A DNA stretch of 64,000 nt from Tethya wilhelma (lineage: Eukaryota > Porifera > Demospongiae > Tethyida > Tethyidae). Numbering within the stretch: the first letter of the stretch is position 1; each line of letters starts with the position of its first letter. The notes below the pieces were generated by a model. The model was not told where the DNA came from and did no database searches. It was given only the letters and a program-made list of their open reading frames with translations. Made by a program: the position numbers and the translations under genes. Positions 26,228 through 39,441 of the stretch are shown piece after piece. Location: the NCBI GenBank assembly GCA_964030475.1, contig CAXIPT010000003.1, positions 5,137,635-5,201,634 of the forward strand. The letters run 5' to 3'.

Positions 26228-29200
26228 GAACTTGAAGGCTGCTAGGGGTTTCCGATTTGATGCCAATGTGTGGTTTGATAGTGGCATTGATAACAAAAGT
26301 GTTCTTTCCTGTTTACATTCACCTACATACGTAAGCTTGGTTTTAAGAATTGGCCAAAGAAGTGGGTGGCCAGACTATGTTCTAGAGAAGCCTAGAACCC
26401 CTTAGTTTCATTTTGAGTAGGGAAATAACACTAACAACTGTTTGGGAAAAAATATTTTACAAATTTTATATCCACAGTTACATACCACTATCAATGGAAT
26501 GGAAGTCCCTATTTCATCTTATATAAGCTATCAACATAATTATGGCTCTCATGTTTACTAGAAGTTTAGACTTTCTAACATTTACATGAATAAATGGTTC
26601 AACTGTTCAACAGGCCATTTTATTTATGCCAGCTCTGGTGATAACAGACTATTAGCATAATATAAAAGAAACAGTGCAACATTGTAGCCTTGTGTACCAT
26701 GCAGGCCCTTCCTACACACTATATTCCCTGTGCTTAACAATATGCATAGCAAAGAAGGCCTGGTTTACGAGGCTAGCAACATTTCACTTCACTGCAATGT
26801 CATAGTGCACGAGTACTCAATATGTATAGCTTAGAGTATGTAGTGATTCTTGTACGATGTGGGACGTCATGTGTGCACAAACATCTATCAAAATCATATC
26901 AAAATCTATGATATTATGATATCTATACACAATTGTATATGACATTGTTTACTCAGCTATAGTATGGATTGTAACAGTTTCAAGAATAATAAACACATTA
27001 CATCGTGTATCTATACAAAAGAGTCCCAAAACTATTACAGTGATCAGTTCTCCACATCCTGTCTATACATTCTGGCCATTTTGTTTTAAATATCAATGAC
27101 TATTCTTGAACAAAGATCACAGGGCAACTGTAATCTAAAACCATGAGCTCAGGTACAGAAATTATAAATGAAATAGAATATAATGGTTAACTAACTGATT
27201 CAGTGCACTTTGATTCCAGAAGTCTGCAGACAAGGTAACACAGGAAGAGGTCAAATACCAGCTATAGGCCAGACAATTCACAGTCTAATCTGATTTCACT
27301 GGTCCTTAAATTACTGCCCCATTATGTGCTTAGGTACAACAATTTTGTCCCAGTACACTATCACAACAGCTTAGAATGCATCAACAGCTATAGGTTACTA
27401 TGGAGGAGAGGGTGCACCCAGGACAAGCTAGACATGTTTCTAAATTCTAAACCAGTGTATAACTCTAATATACACAGCTAATCAGAAGATAACTTGAAAC
27501 AACTATGGTTTACTACCCACAACTATGAATAACAGCAAAATCTGGCCACCCAGAACGTAATAACATTATATATACACTAATCTGCTCCATCAGTGGTGCA
27601 ACAATCAAGCACCACAAATACACATAGCTTGCATGCAATATGGTTGTGGAATCCAGCCACCAAGCGTACATCAGAGTGGCATTTCATTTGTAACAAATTT
27701 GGAGTCTGTTAGTGTAACAGGGTTAATTGAAGCGGCTCTGATTCAGTTGCTGCTGACTTAATCAATTCTCTTGTTTGTTCAAGTGTCCATCAAAGAGATG
27801 GCCTCAAGTCGACATACCCAGACAAACTCATCAAAGTTGGCTTTGACTACCCTGTCTCTAATGGGCCAAAGATCAAAGGAGGCTCAAATGAATCAGCAGC
27901 CATGACGAAAGGGGTATACCCCAGAGTGCAATACGTACTAACATCCAATAGTAGTGTTCCATGAGTAGATTCATTGTACGTTGTTTTCAACTCATGTTTT
28001 ACGTTGGAACCAGTAGCATAGTGATTGAAGTTGACGTACCTGGCGCCGTCTTAACCATGCAAAGCTGACTAGACTATTAACAACATTATATATTATACAG
28101 GCAGAGATTCAACAATGAATAAGATGAGTGTAATAATGACAGGAAATTATCCTATGTGAATAGTTCCGACGTTTCATTTGACCTCTCCTTGTGAGGTCTT
28201 GTGCGGTCTACAGTTTAGGTCCTTGGGAGCAAACTTGAAAGATCAAGACCTTCACCTCCTTGCTCGAATGAATACCATTGGTAGCCAATAGTTCCATCCC
28301 ATCACATAGCAATGTACTTTCATTCACATCATATACTATGCATGTCAATGCTGCAAGGCATGCATATTATGTTTGGCTTTCACTGTACTAGCTGAATAAA
28401 ACTGTAAAAACTTTGTGTAGACAGTAAAAACTTAAGGAGTATACATCCGATAAGTCCCACCAGCTACAGCATTGTTGACATACATATTAGGCTAGCTAAA
28501 TAAATATTATGTCATTGATAACTGCACAGCAGCTTCCTTCTTTGGGAAAGGAGAAAAACTATTGAAAATGTTTTAACCAATTACAATTGATTGGAGTTGT
28601 TTTTCTCTCTCTTGGCATTTCCTTTCCTTGCACCTCTCAACAGGAAATATTGGCCAATTGGCATGTAAACACTTGTCTGTATCTCCACACAAACAACCTT
28701 GTTTACACCACCCTGCTAATTTTTAAGTGCCACACAACAACAACAATTAGGGCACAGGCAGCACGGCGACTAGCTTACCTTTGTTCTAACATTGTATATG
28801 TTATACACTGTAATATGTATGCAGTTTAAGTAACACGTGTACTAGTTGGAGCAAAGAGAGCCGAACACACAACACCTTAAATGAGCTGACGCCAACTTTC
28901 ATTCCATCATGCAAACGTCAATTTTCACAAACACAATTTAACAATGTCTTCTAAAACATTTAATAAGATTATTACATTTTGCATGCTGCCAAGGGTTTGA
29001 CGCACGTTAGGGTCATTTGCAAACAGTACTCTTATGAGTGCAATTAACAGTCTGGTCAAGTTCAATGGAAAGAATGCTGAATGAGGGCTTGTGTAGATGA
29101 TTAAAATACTTCTGTGGTTTTCTACCTATTCAATCCATAGCATTGGTGCCTGCACCGTAGAATGTAAATATTAAACTCATAAGGATCAATCAGCTTGACT

Positions 29201-29574
29201 ATAGCGCTAGCATCTAGCTCAAACATTGATATCTATGGCATTGGTTGCAAAAGCAAGATCAACCTACAACTATATATCACTGCACTTCATGAAAGTCATC
29301 CATTAATGTCCTTTATGTGTCTTACAGATTGATGTAGCTGAAAGAGCCATTATCATGGCCACTAGAGAAAGAGCTAGCTGGGAACCTACAGATGTGCATG
29401 AGCCTGGGAAACATTATATTCCAGTGTGTGAAATGGAAACATGAAACAAATTGCTTCTTTATGTCAGGAGTATTATGTGAATTATGCAGCACTCACAGTG
29501 GCTGATGCCATGCAAGCACCCAGAGCCCCTTTGTATTGGTTAGTAGATAAGAATTTGAGAAGTCTGAAGAAAGT
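26228..29574 (+). other. Four coding-like fragments of unknown identity
   Basis: Four plus-strand stretches show protein-like composition and splice-like edges. They are 26228-26325 (after CCTTAG; begins NLKAARGFRFDANVWFDSG), about 27783-27913 (reads DGLKSTYPDKLIKVGFDYP, ends before GTATAC), 29328-about 29391 (after TTACAG; reads IDVAERAIIMATRERASWEP) and 29467-29574 (after TGTCAG; reads EYYVNYAALTVADAMQAPRA). I recognise no family and could not join them into one consistent model. They could be exons of an unrecognised gene with long introns or remains of a decayed gene or element. Confidence 0.25.
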
Positions 29575-29631
29575 GAGTGGGAGGGAAAGCCCAACATTAT
29601 TTACTGTATATTATATGTATATAATATACTA

Positions 29632-29731
29632 TATAGCTGCAGCTATATTATGTACTTGTATACAAGTACATAATATAGCTGCAGCTATATTATGTACTTG
29701 TATACAAGTACATAATATAGCTGCAGCTATA
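29632..29731. repeat. 42-bp tandem repeat made of two alternating perfect palindromes
   Basis: TATAGCTGCAGCTATA (16 bp) occurs at 29632-29647, 29674-29689 and 29716-29731. A second, 26-bp palindrome centred on TTGTATACAA fills 29648-29673 and 29690-29715. Each block is exactly self-complementary and the whole 100 bp is one large palindrome. Confidence 0.95.
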
Positions 29732-31885
29732 TAGTTAGGTTTCTGTATCACTGTAAATTTAAACTAAGAAACTTAGAACTATATAATGTTAGTATTAACT
29801 CTTGACCTTTTGTACCAAGCATGCACACAGCACTAAGTCAGGAAGGTGAGTGTGCAGTTAATGTTGCCTATGCTGTGACTTATTGTGTGTGCATGTTTAT
29901 GCAATATTTTTATATAAAGTTACTCCATTAGACATCATTATAGGCTCCTCGACCTGAAATAACTAACCGTTCAGTTATTGACCTGATCAAGCCATAATGT
30001 GCAATCATGTATATCCTGAAAAAGCACTTAGTACGAATATGGCCAGTATCATTTAAAATCATAGTCAAAAACATAGTAAGTTTGTATGCACACATTCAAC
30101 TGGTTCTCAAACAATTAGTCCGTAAGGAGCATAATATAGTAAAATCAAACCACAATTTGTAAACTTGGCCTGTGGTAGTATAATGCGGCCACCACCCAGG
30201 GAGTAATGTAACCACAACAAACGCAAACCGCACAATTTTGCCATGTACTGTACATGCAAGTGGGATGATTGCGTTGTTAATGTAGAAATTGAGAGCCCAT
30301 TCCACACGCATCCACAGCTATTCATCCACCTACAAGGAAGGTATTCAAACTCCCATACACACCAGACACTCCCTCTCCACATCATCCTGTTTGCCAAGAA
30401 TAGTGTCGTCCCCCCCCACCTATACACCCACTATCAGCCAGCCCCTGCAATATTGTGCAATGTAAGTGGTGCCACACTAGCTGTAATTCTACGATAATTG
30501 GGACTGCTGTGAATATACATGAGGAATTTAGGGACGTCCCATGTATCCTATTATGTATGTGCAGAATTTAATTCAATACACAGGTAACTTTAATCATGAC
30601 CTATGAGACTTTTAAATATGCTAATAAATATATTGTATTGTCAGCTAATTGATTAGACTCACAATTTACATGTATATACACACTCCTATTTAATTTTCAG
30701 GTATTAGCAGTACATTCATGCATACACAAGTACCATTCACAAATGAGTGTGCACGCATATTCAATTCCAATCAACAAGTCTGTTTACACACCTCAACAGT
30801 AGAGAGTGAAAGTGACAAAATGTAAGTGGTGAAAATACATACTAATACCACGCACATTGAACTATTCAATCATCGTATGTTTACACACATATAGAGAACA
30901 GAAGATAAGTAGATCTAGGTACTACTAGAGAATAAATTTCTGACAGATCATGATATAGTTAATGCATAACTGCTCAAGCACATTATATACGAATACATGG
31001 TAAGCATATACATATTGTCCAGCCATGCTGGTCTGAAGGCCTAGGTGGAGTTCAATCACCAGCTAGTGTACTAATCAATCACCTTTTAAACTGGTAAATG
31101 CATCGCAAGGCAATATATCAGAGATGTATTCAGAGATTTCCTGTTTAGCATTTTCTGATTGATGTGGATCGAGTAACTTTACGGAAAAGATAAGGCCTTA
31201 AATGGAACTACAGTTAGGTTGCATGTTGTGTAGGTAATTGCATGGAACACACACCTTTGCAGTAAAACATCATGATGCCACAACACATCACACAGGTATA
31301 GAGGTTACTATGTGAAATTGCAGATTGCCTAGACTGAAGATGATGTCATCAATTGTGCTATTTGAGGGAACAAGAGAAGCAATGATTGAACCGTATCATT
31401 GCTTTTCCTAAACAAATTAGCAGTAATTAGCATAATCTTACAGACAGACCTCGATATCATTGAAACCCTTAGTTCATCACTGGGCGCCATGTGACGATGC
31501 AGCTAGGCATCTCAGCCACACAACCTAGCTACTATTCAATCATAATCTAATAATGTAGGAGCTGTCACAATACGGGGAGAATACAATACATGTGTCTATG
31601 CATGCATGTCATTTATTACACCTTCTGTAAATTACTACAACACAATGCATGAGTTAACACAGTAATTGTAACCACCATATGGAATTAGATGGCATTAAAT
31701 AGAGTAAGGAGTTGCATGCAGTACATCAAATCAAGGTAAGCAAAATTGCAGACTATTGTGGTCACTAATAATGCGTTTATCTATTGACATAGCAATCAAT
31801 TATAATGTACTTAGCAAAAGGTCAAGCATTTCTTCACCAACAAGTCATGCATACACAAGTGTATTCATCTTATTATAAGCAAAGT

Positions 31886-31893
31886 TGTGTGTG

Positions 31894-31932
<39 letters not shown>
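31886..31932. repeat. (GT)n microsatellite
   Basis: A GT run with an early TCC interruption. It ends where the more GC-rich 31.93-32.35 kb stretch begins. Confidence 0.93.
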
Positions 31933-31934
<2 letters not shown>

Positions 31935-32305
31935 CGGAGGGTCACCGGAAGTGATGCGACCTCGAGCTAAAACGCTACTTTTTCTTTGGACTGTGAAAAA
32001 GGCAAGCTACAAAAAGTGTGCCTAGAGAACTAGCTTAGATAGTACTAGCCTAGGATAGAATCATAGGCGCTACAAGTGAGGCTAACTTTTTTTGAGATCG
32101 CTGACAAGGCTTACCAGTGGCGTATGTATCCGACGAAGAAGCGTGATAGAGAAGCCAATCTTTCACAAAAGAAGCGTAGCGAGGGGAGAACTTTCACTTC
32201 TAGGAGTCTGCTTCTCTGTCGCTGTACACGAAACACAGCTAGCCAGATAACGAGTTTCTTTGCCAGCTGATTGCAAAAATGGCGGAAGTCGGAAAAGGGT
32301 CGTTG

Positions 32306-32329
32306 TGACGTCACGTAGACGTCACGTAG
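32306..32329. promoter_or_regulatory. Paired CRE-like sites
   Basis: TGACGTCA, the full palindromic CREB/ATF site, lies at 32306-32313. It is followed by a second GACGTCACGTAG that repeats the first. They lie about 540 bp upstream of the HEMK1 start used here and could belong to its promoter. Function is inferred. Confidence 0.4.
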
Positions 32330-32586
32330 TGAGGTAAATTGCTGAGCTGGCCAAAGCAAGGCGTACACATGCAGCATTGCCTCCCTTTGAGTTTCCAATT
32401 GCTTATGCCAGTATTGATGTGATTGTTGTGAGCTGCTTCAACTGCAAAGGTTGTTCTAAGCCAACTGACCATAGAAGAATATTTATACACAATAGCTTTG
32501 CTCATCAATTTTATCTTACTATTGTTTGATACCATAGATGATAAAGTACAGTTATACTGAGTAACTGATCCTATAAACATACACAA

Positions 32587-32624
32587 ACAAGGAGTGGGCG
32601 AGCGAAGCGAGCCCCACTCCTTGT
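32587..32624. repeat. Short hairpin repeat with GAGCGAAGCGAG core
   Basis: ACAAGGAGTGGG at 32587-32598 is the reverse complement of 32613-32624 around a GC-rich core, CGAGCGAAGCGAG. Hairpin ends of this kind commonly mark repeat elements, but no full element could be delimited. Confidence 0.75.
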
Positions 32625-32843
32625 AATATATATGCTCATTGTCAGATACACTGACAACTACCAGTTATCTAATGTTACATAATCACAGTGTTGCATTGTG
32701 CTGAATCATCCCAGACAAATTATGCACATACTTGCTCTATTGCAGCTGTGCTGAAACCCTTTTCCCTCTCTCTCCATTTGCAGCCCATCACCACCTCATG
32801 GTTCAACACCACACCCCATACAAAGCCAATTTACTTATCAAAC

Positions 32844-35800
32844 ATGTCTGTGGTCAAATGCTACAGAAGAACACTTGTCATCAACAAAACCACAACAAGT
32901 CAAATGATGTACCATAAGTACATCAAACATCATCTCCTCCACCACAGGCAGTGGTTGGGTAGCCAGGTGAAGAGCCCCATTGATGAGTTCAAAGAGGAGT
33001 GGATGGCCAAGCTGGAGAGCCAGGGGGTGACAGAACCCTATTGGTCCGTCAAATGGATTACTGAGCATGTGCAGAAAACGTTGCCAATTGCCAGTACAAT
33101 GGGAAAGGTATGCACATAAATAAAGGCATTCAATTGTGCATGATATCATTATTATGATAATTTACATGGTATATACACCCTGGTTGAAAATCAATTGATG
33201 CATTAAAATAACAGCTACATATGCAGGTTTACTTAGTCTCAATTACATAAACTGCAGCATTCAAACATTGCAATGAGTCCATCAAAGCTCCACAGCCCTC
33301 ATACTTTAGAACCATGAATTGCCTTACCACTGTATCCATAAGTACAAGGATTAAATTCCAAACATAGCTCGATCGACCTATGTTAGGCAAAACCAATTCT
33401 CAATTAATTTGCAAGCTTGTACACTATTATAGGCTGCCCTCTCAAGAGAACAGAGAGAGATGGCCAACAGACTGTTGAAGCTGAGGAGCAAAAGGTAAAG
33501 AATTTGGGGAAACACTAGTCAAAATATTGCTACGTGTTTTCTCAACACAGTGATTGGTTCTCACAACCCTAGCTTCCTACACACACTGTGATTGATGGTG
33601 CTTGCACGATTGTATGCATATACACTCCTCCCATTCCTTGCATCGATCTCAGAGGCATGGAATATGAAAGGATCGATAAAGTGATTGCAAAGCTAAATGA
33701 ATCCGCACCAGCGAAAACTATTGTGTCTCTTGCCAATTATAATCAATTTCCTACACGGTAATGCTATAGTTCTCATGATAGTATAAATTCCCACACAGCT
33801 CCAGTGCTGACATGGCTAGTCTAAACAGATCATAAATGACATCATTCTTGTATTCAACATGTGATCAAGTTCAGTCTCAGTGTACACATTGAATAGGGAA
33901 AAGTGCAATACACACTTGCAGTTGACGTGGACCATGGGTCTATCTGTATGACATCACACATTTACTTGAACTGAGCTGTCATCACACATTTACTTGAACT
34001 GAGCTCTCCTGATGGCTTGCACAAAGATAGATCTGTAGATATAGTCTGTACCAAGAGTGCATTATACATGTACTCTTGTTTGTAGTGGTCTGCACTCATG
34101 TGAACCACTGTGATTATAACCCCAAAATACTATAGACCATACAGTTTCAATAAAAGTTTTCCCAAAGAGTCCAATCATAATGCAGCCCATTGAGATGTAG
34201 CTAATGATATGTGGGTACAGAGATAAACCTTTCAGAAGTACATGGAGTCCTGTGATTGTCACACACATACATGCATGCAGCTAGTCATATTGAATTTGAT
34301 TTCAGAGGAAATGGTGACAATATATCGCTCCATATTTGCAGACGAACTGGTTTTGAGTTTACTACGCCCTGTCATCGGAGTAGGGCTAAAAATGGGGTGG
34401 TTCAGGATGATCTGGCTATTTGCTTGTGTTTGCTTGTGTGAGTCTATAGTATCAGGGGTTGGGAGTTTCACTTGGTGTATTAGTTTCAGGCAAACACTAT
34501 CACGTAACATTCCCATCCAATTTAAGCTACACTGGAATTATTTGCATACAGCTATGGTTCGAGACAACGTGGATTGTACAGTGTCTGCAGAATATGTAAC
34601 TTTAGATCAAGCAGTATGATTATATTCATAGTTTCAGCGGTAATACAGTGATTGTAAGATGTGAGCATTCCACAAAAAACGGCAAATATATCTTCTCACA
34701 AATTCCAGACACATAATATTATAATATGATGTCGGTACCAAAAATTAGACATTCCTACAATCACTGTGTGTCTAAGATCTTACTGTGAGGCACTCAAGAT
34801 ATTGACAGTAATTAGTTTTGGAACAAGACGATTTACTCCCTACTATTAGCTTCTTGTAGCCTATAGAGAATTAAGTACCGAAATGCGGTTTTCATTGATG
34901 AGAAGAGCACTATTATTTTAAATGTTGGTCACCATGGAGAATTTAATAGTTGACTAATCATGACTTCCAACAATATTAACCAGTTGTAAAAACGTATAAC
35001 ATAGTGTACAGTATATACCCACTATATAGGTTTACGATATTTCGGCTAATTGAAGACTATTGAACTCCAGGTAGGAGTTGTAACTGTAGTTTATCCAACA
35101 CCACCAAAGAAAAGAAGATATCTTTGACCTTGTCTCAAAATTTTTGCCGTCCTTGCAAAAAAAAAGGGCACACACAAGTCCTCCTGCATGCGCATTCTGT
35201 GCATAGACAGATAGAAATGTGTGCATGTGCAGCAGCCATACCAATTGTACATGGAGGAGGGCTGAAAGCCACTTGAACCCAATAATTGATAGCTTATACT
35301 AAAGCAGTGCACCAGCTCCAAATTAACCACATCATTCCAAAGACCAAAGATATTTGAACCCTTTTATTGAGGCCATGTTCCATTATACATTTAATAAACC
35401 ACAAAGTAATCTAATTTATGTAGGTTGAAAAACACATGAAAGTGCATTACATATTCTATACACAAATACTTTATGCTCCATCACACACTACCACATGGTT
35501 GCATCTGCATGTGTCTGTATGTGTAGGATCCCAGTGCAATACATCATAGGAGAATGGGACTTACGGAATGTGACCTCAACAATGAGGGCACCAGTCTTCA
35601 TTCCAGAACCAGAAACATATATAATAATTATGATGGCGGTACACCCCGTACAATCACAACGTTTCATAGATCTTACTTCGAGGCACTCAAGATACTAGCA
35701 TTAGTTAATTTTGCTTAATCAACAGCAGATGTACTCCTACTAGCTTTTTGTGACTAATAAAGCTAAGCACTGAAATGTGGTTTTCATAAGATGAGATGAG

Positions 35801-37068
35801 TTATTAGGTTGGCATGGAGAATTAATTGTTGCATAATCCATGGCTCTCAACAATATTACTGTGCATGTTGTAAAAACAATATCCAACATAATTATATAGT
35901 GTGCAGTACATAGGTATATGGTCTTGACTAATTGAACTCCAGGTAGGAGTTGCAACTGTAGTTTATGTAAGATCAACAAAAAATAAAATTAAAAAAAAGA
36001 TTTTTTTATTATCCTTGACCTTGTCTCAAATATATTGCTGTCTTTGCAAAAAAAAAAGGGCCACACATGTCAATCTGCATGTCCATGCATGTGCATGCAC
36101 AGATAGAAATGTGTGCACGGTATAGGCTACACCTACTAAATACACTGTGGCTGGAGGAGGGCTGAAAGCCACTTGAACCCAACCATTGGCAGTACTAAAA
36201 GAGTGCACCAACTCAAAATAAGTGTTAACCACCTCATTCCACAGACCAAAGATATTCGAACCTTTTTTATTAAGGCCATGTTCTATTAATACATTTAACA
36301 AACTACAAAAGTAATCTAATAATTATTTTATGTAGGTAGAAAAAACACATGAATTTACTTTATGCTTGATCACACACTACCACATGGTTGCATCTACATG
36401 TGTCTGTCTGTATGTGTACATGTGTATGTGTAGGATCCCAGTGCAATACATCATAGGAGAATGGGACTTTCGGAATGTGACCTTAACAATGAGGGCACCA
36501 GTCTTCATTCCAGATGCAGAAACAGAGGTCTATTGCTGCATCTACAATAATAATTATGCATAAAATTATTTTTAATGACACATAATACAGGAGTTGGTGG
36601 ATCACATTGTCAGATTTGTGGAGAAAACATGTGACAAGGGTGATCGGATGAAATTCTTGGATCTAGGCTGTGGGAGTGGAGCTATATCGATTGCACTTCT
36701 CCAAGAGTGCAGCAATGTAAGGAGAGAAGTGAATGAGCAATCTACAATAGTATTAAGATGGTGGTGTCTCTCCAACCCACCCTCAGCTTGAAGGGCATGC
36801 TGTTGATGTATCGGAAGAGGCTGTTCAACTGACAAGAGAGAATGCCGTGAGAAATGGTGTGGCCGATCGTTTGACAGTGATGCTCTCCTCCATAGAGACT
36901 GCACTGGAACCAAAATGTCAAAGCACACCACTGTACGACTTCATTGTCAGCAACCCTCCCTACCTCCCAACAGGAGAGATACCGTCACTACAAATGGAAA
37001 TGAAAAAGTAAAAAAAAACTTTGGTGGTAGGATTTCCCCATCGTGCATAATTCCTCACCCATGCAAGG

Positions 37069-37101
<33 letters not shown>

Positions 37102-37712
37102 TAAGGTATATTGATCACACAGCACTAGACGGAGGAGCTGATGGAGCGCAAATTGCAACAAAGATCCTCTCTGAATGTCGACATGTCCTCAAGAACAATG
37201 GGTACGCAAACACCTAAGCTAAAACAATAGCAACAAATCTTAAATGGATATTTTATTCACACGACCTATTGTTTCAGCCATATATGGTTAGAGATGGGCT
37301 ATAACCACAAACGCATTATTCAAGAACTAGTGAGGCAGAACCCAAAGTGGGAGTTGTCTTATGAATGCTGTTATCTGGACTTTAATAACTGGTGAGCATT
37401 GCAAGCATGTGCGTGTGACATCACAAACTCTTTCTATACAAGAAACAGGTGACTTGAACTAAGTAGTTCACCTTTTTCCAGTTTGTCAAGCCCGTTTGAT
37501 AAGGTCAAACAAGATTTTCATAGCTTGACCCATGTATGATTCATGGCAACTATTATGAGAATCACGATGGGGTCACAGAATTCATACATAGCACTCTTTT
37601 CAATCTTCTAATATTAATATTACATCATGAACAGGAAGGTATAATCATTACATGCTTGTATTCTCTCTACTACAGGCCTCGGTGTCATCAGCTGAAAAAG
37701 ATGGAACAGTAG
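32844..37712 (+). CDS. HEMK1: Mitochondrial peptide chain release factor glutamine N5-methyltransferase
   Basis: Eight exons are inferred: 32844-33107, 33433-33494, 36434-36527, 36591-36716, 36787-37007, 37106-37201, 37278-37391 and 37676-37712. They join to 337 residues, against 338 in human HEMK1. The enzyme methylates the glutamine of the GGQ motif in mitochondrial release factors, using S-adenosylmethionine. Visible features are [22 protein letters not shown] (the family's FIPRPETEEL), the SAM motif [15 protein letters not shown], the catalytic VSNPPYLP and ALDGGADG. The N terminus chosen at 32844 is basic and serine/threonine-rich, fitting mitochondrial import; the frame is open back to an ATG at 32688. 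Intron 2 is 2.9 kb and contains a 0.9 kb tandem duplication with a dead copy of exon 3. A CT microsatellite precedes exon 6. The usual P of the PxPET motif is A here. Confidence 0.93.
34735..36530. repeat. 0.9 kb tandem duplication spanning HEMK1 exon 3
   Basis: The sequence at about 34735-35628 recurs at about 35636-36530. Shared landmarks are GAGGCACTCAAGATA, GAACTCCAGGTAGGAGTTG, GGAGGAGGGCTGAAAGCCAC and the exon beginning ATCCCAGTGCAATACATCAT. The copies differ by many substitutions and small indels, so the duplication is not recent. The right copy carries the functional exon. Confidence 0.92.
35527..35617 (+). pseudogene. Dead duplicate of HEMK1 exon 3
   Basis: This copy reads [20 protein letters not shown] and then FIPEPET, close to exon 3 at 36434-36527. 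It keeps the upstream TGTAG acceptor. The ACAGAGGTC donor of the live copy is replaced by ACATATATA, so splicing into exon 4 is lost. It retains PEPET, closer to the family consensus than the PDAET of the live exon, which suggests the live copy drifted at that residue. Confidence 0.82.
37069..37100. repeat. (CT)n microsatellite before HEMK1 exon 6
   Basis: A CT run ending three bases before the acceptor AG at 37104-37105, in the position of the pyrimidine tract. Confidence 0.92.
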
Positions 37713-38874
37713 CACAAGTTGTTAAATCTTGTTGGCACCAAACAGGAAGTGAATCACTGGAAGAACATTCACCACTATTTGACCTCTTTGTACTCTCAAT
37801 TCACACTGCACATAACCTGGTATTATTATTAGAAAAATGGATCACAATTATAACAATTACTAGTACAACAATTTTATAATCTGATTCAATTTTCCACGGA
37901 GAGTACACCTGGAGGCAAAAACAACTCCATGTTGAAAATTCTATAGTTTGCAGACTGTGCAAAAAGCGAGTGAAGGAGTGTTTTTGAGATGTCTAGCTCA
38001 GTAATTGTGAGTACTCCTTTTCTCACAATGTAAAGTGCACATCAGAGCATACTGATTCATAGGACACCTGGTTGAAAATTGATATCACTGCATACATCTT
38101 AGCTAAGACACACAAACACATACTCACTACTCTAGGCCAGGCTACCATATACAACAATCATATCATATTCTTCCAAGCACACAATACACAATTCAAGGCA
38201 TGCACATGGTAAAATAAAAATCAAGACACCACACACACAGACTGCAACTATAGCATGGTGACCACACACAGTGACAGTGATATACAATAGCAGGGGGCGG
38301 GTAGACATGATATGGAGCCACAGACAGGCAGGGTAGCAGAGAGGGAGGGTGGAGACACACATAGAGAGATAAGGGAGGGTACTGCGTATACACAACAAGT
38401 GAATATCATTATCATGTGACTTGACATATATAGCGTGCGCAGCAGAAAACAACCATCAAAACTAACTGATAACTAGTAAACAAGGTTGTTTACGACATTC
38501 CGGTCGCCCCACATCAGTACAATAAAGGTCGACCATTCCATCATTAACCTATTGTAAGGGATATAATACAAAAGATATGCTTACATCAATAAAAACTTGT
38601 TTTTTGTTTTGCGTTGCTATAGTTACATATGAATTAACGAGCAGTCAATAGGTTTTAAATTTCTTTGCATCTGAAATATGCAGATAAATCAATTTCCTTG
38701 CTTCATGAATTGTCCAATTCAAACTAAGTGCACAAAAGCTATTACTAATTTCACATGCATGTACTCCATCCATATCTAGTACACTGAAAGCTGAAAGTTC
38801 AACCCATTGTAATTCCTTGGAACAACGAGAAAGCTAATGCACTACCTTACATTTAGTAGTAAGTGACCTCCACC

Positions 38875-38944
38875 CCACACACACACACACATACACACAC
38901 ACACACACACATACATACATACATACATACATACATACATACAC
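38875..38944. repeat. (CA)n/(CATA)n compound microsatellite
   Basis: CA units pass into ATAC tetranucleotide units. Confidence 0.93.
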
Positions 38945-39358
38945 AGGCTCATGCACAGTAACAAGTTTTCTTTGAAGACTACCACTTTCAGCCAACCTGG
39001 CAGTCCATTTTTAACCTTTTTAACCTTATATCACTGCTACCATAGTAGTACAACCCACTAATGGAGAGGCTATACACAATGAACAATACAACACATGACT
39101 GCACATAGAAGATGATGAACAATGGTGAGTAGCCAAGGTACTACTGCAATCATGCAAGCACATCTTCTGTAAACTTATAGTGGGCTTCAATCACACAACA
39201 ATGATGGGAGAGTGCAGACAGGAGAATCAATTGTAGGTAGCAACCCATTGTGGAGTTGACTACCTTTCTCATGCTTTATGGCTTGTGGGCATGCTAGAAT
39301 AAACTGGACTAAGTCCTTGGTACCTTAGATAATCAAATTCTCGTTCTTCTTTTGGCAT

Positions 39359-39376
39359 GTGTGTGCGTGTGTGTGT

Positions 39377-39440
<64 letters not shown>
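39359..39440. repeat. (GT)n microsatellite
   Basis: About 40 GT units with two interruptions near the left end. Confidence 0.95.

Positions 39441-39441
<1 letters not shown>

Larger units (their letters stand above)
24191..32680. other. 8.5 kb gene-poor region
   Basis: AT-rich and mostly free of long frames. It holds a foldback element (25.4 kb), a double-palindrome tandem repeat (29.6 kb), a GT microsatellite (31.9 kb), a hairpin repeat (32.6 kb) and four coding-like fragments on the plus strand at 26.2-29.6 kb, annotated separately. The 31.95-32.35 kb part is more GC-rich than its surroundings and may be the promoter region of HEMK1 or a degraded element. Confidence 0.5.

Noticed and set aside
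29632..29731. CRISPR or microRNA cluster
   Set aside because: The intervening blocks are identical palindromes, not unique spacers, and the symmetry is complete, unlike microRNA precursors.
30107..30427. Overlapping frames of about 100 codons on both strands
   Set aside because: No splice context, no domain and unusual composition rich in Trp/Cys/His; likely chance.
34242..34619. 125-codon plus-strand frame in HEMK1 intron 2
   Set aside because: It is not in the spliced HEMK1 model, which is complete without it. A weak galectin resemblance appears only in another reading frame, so it is reported only as a low-interest finding.
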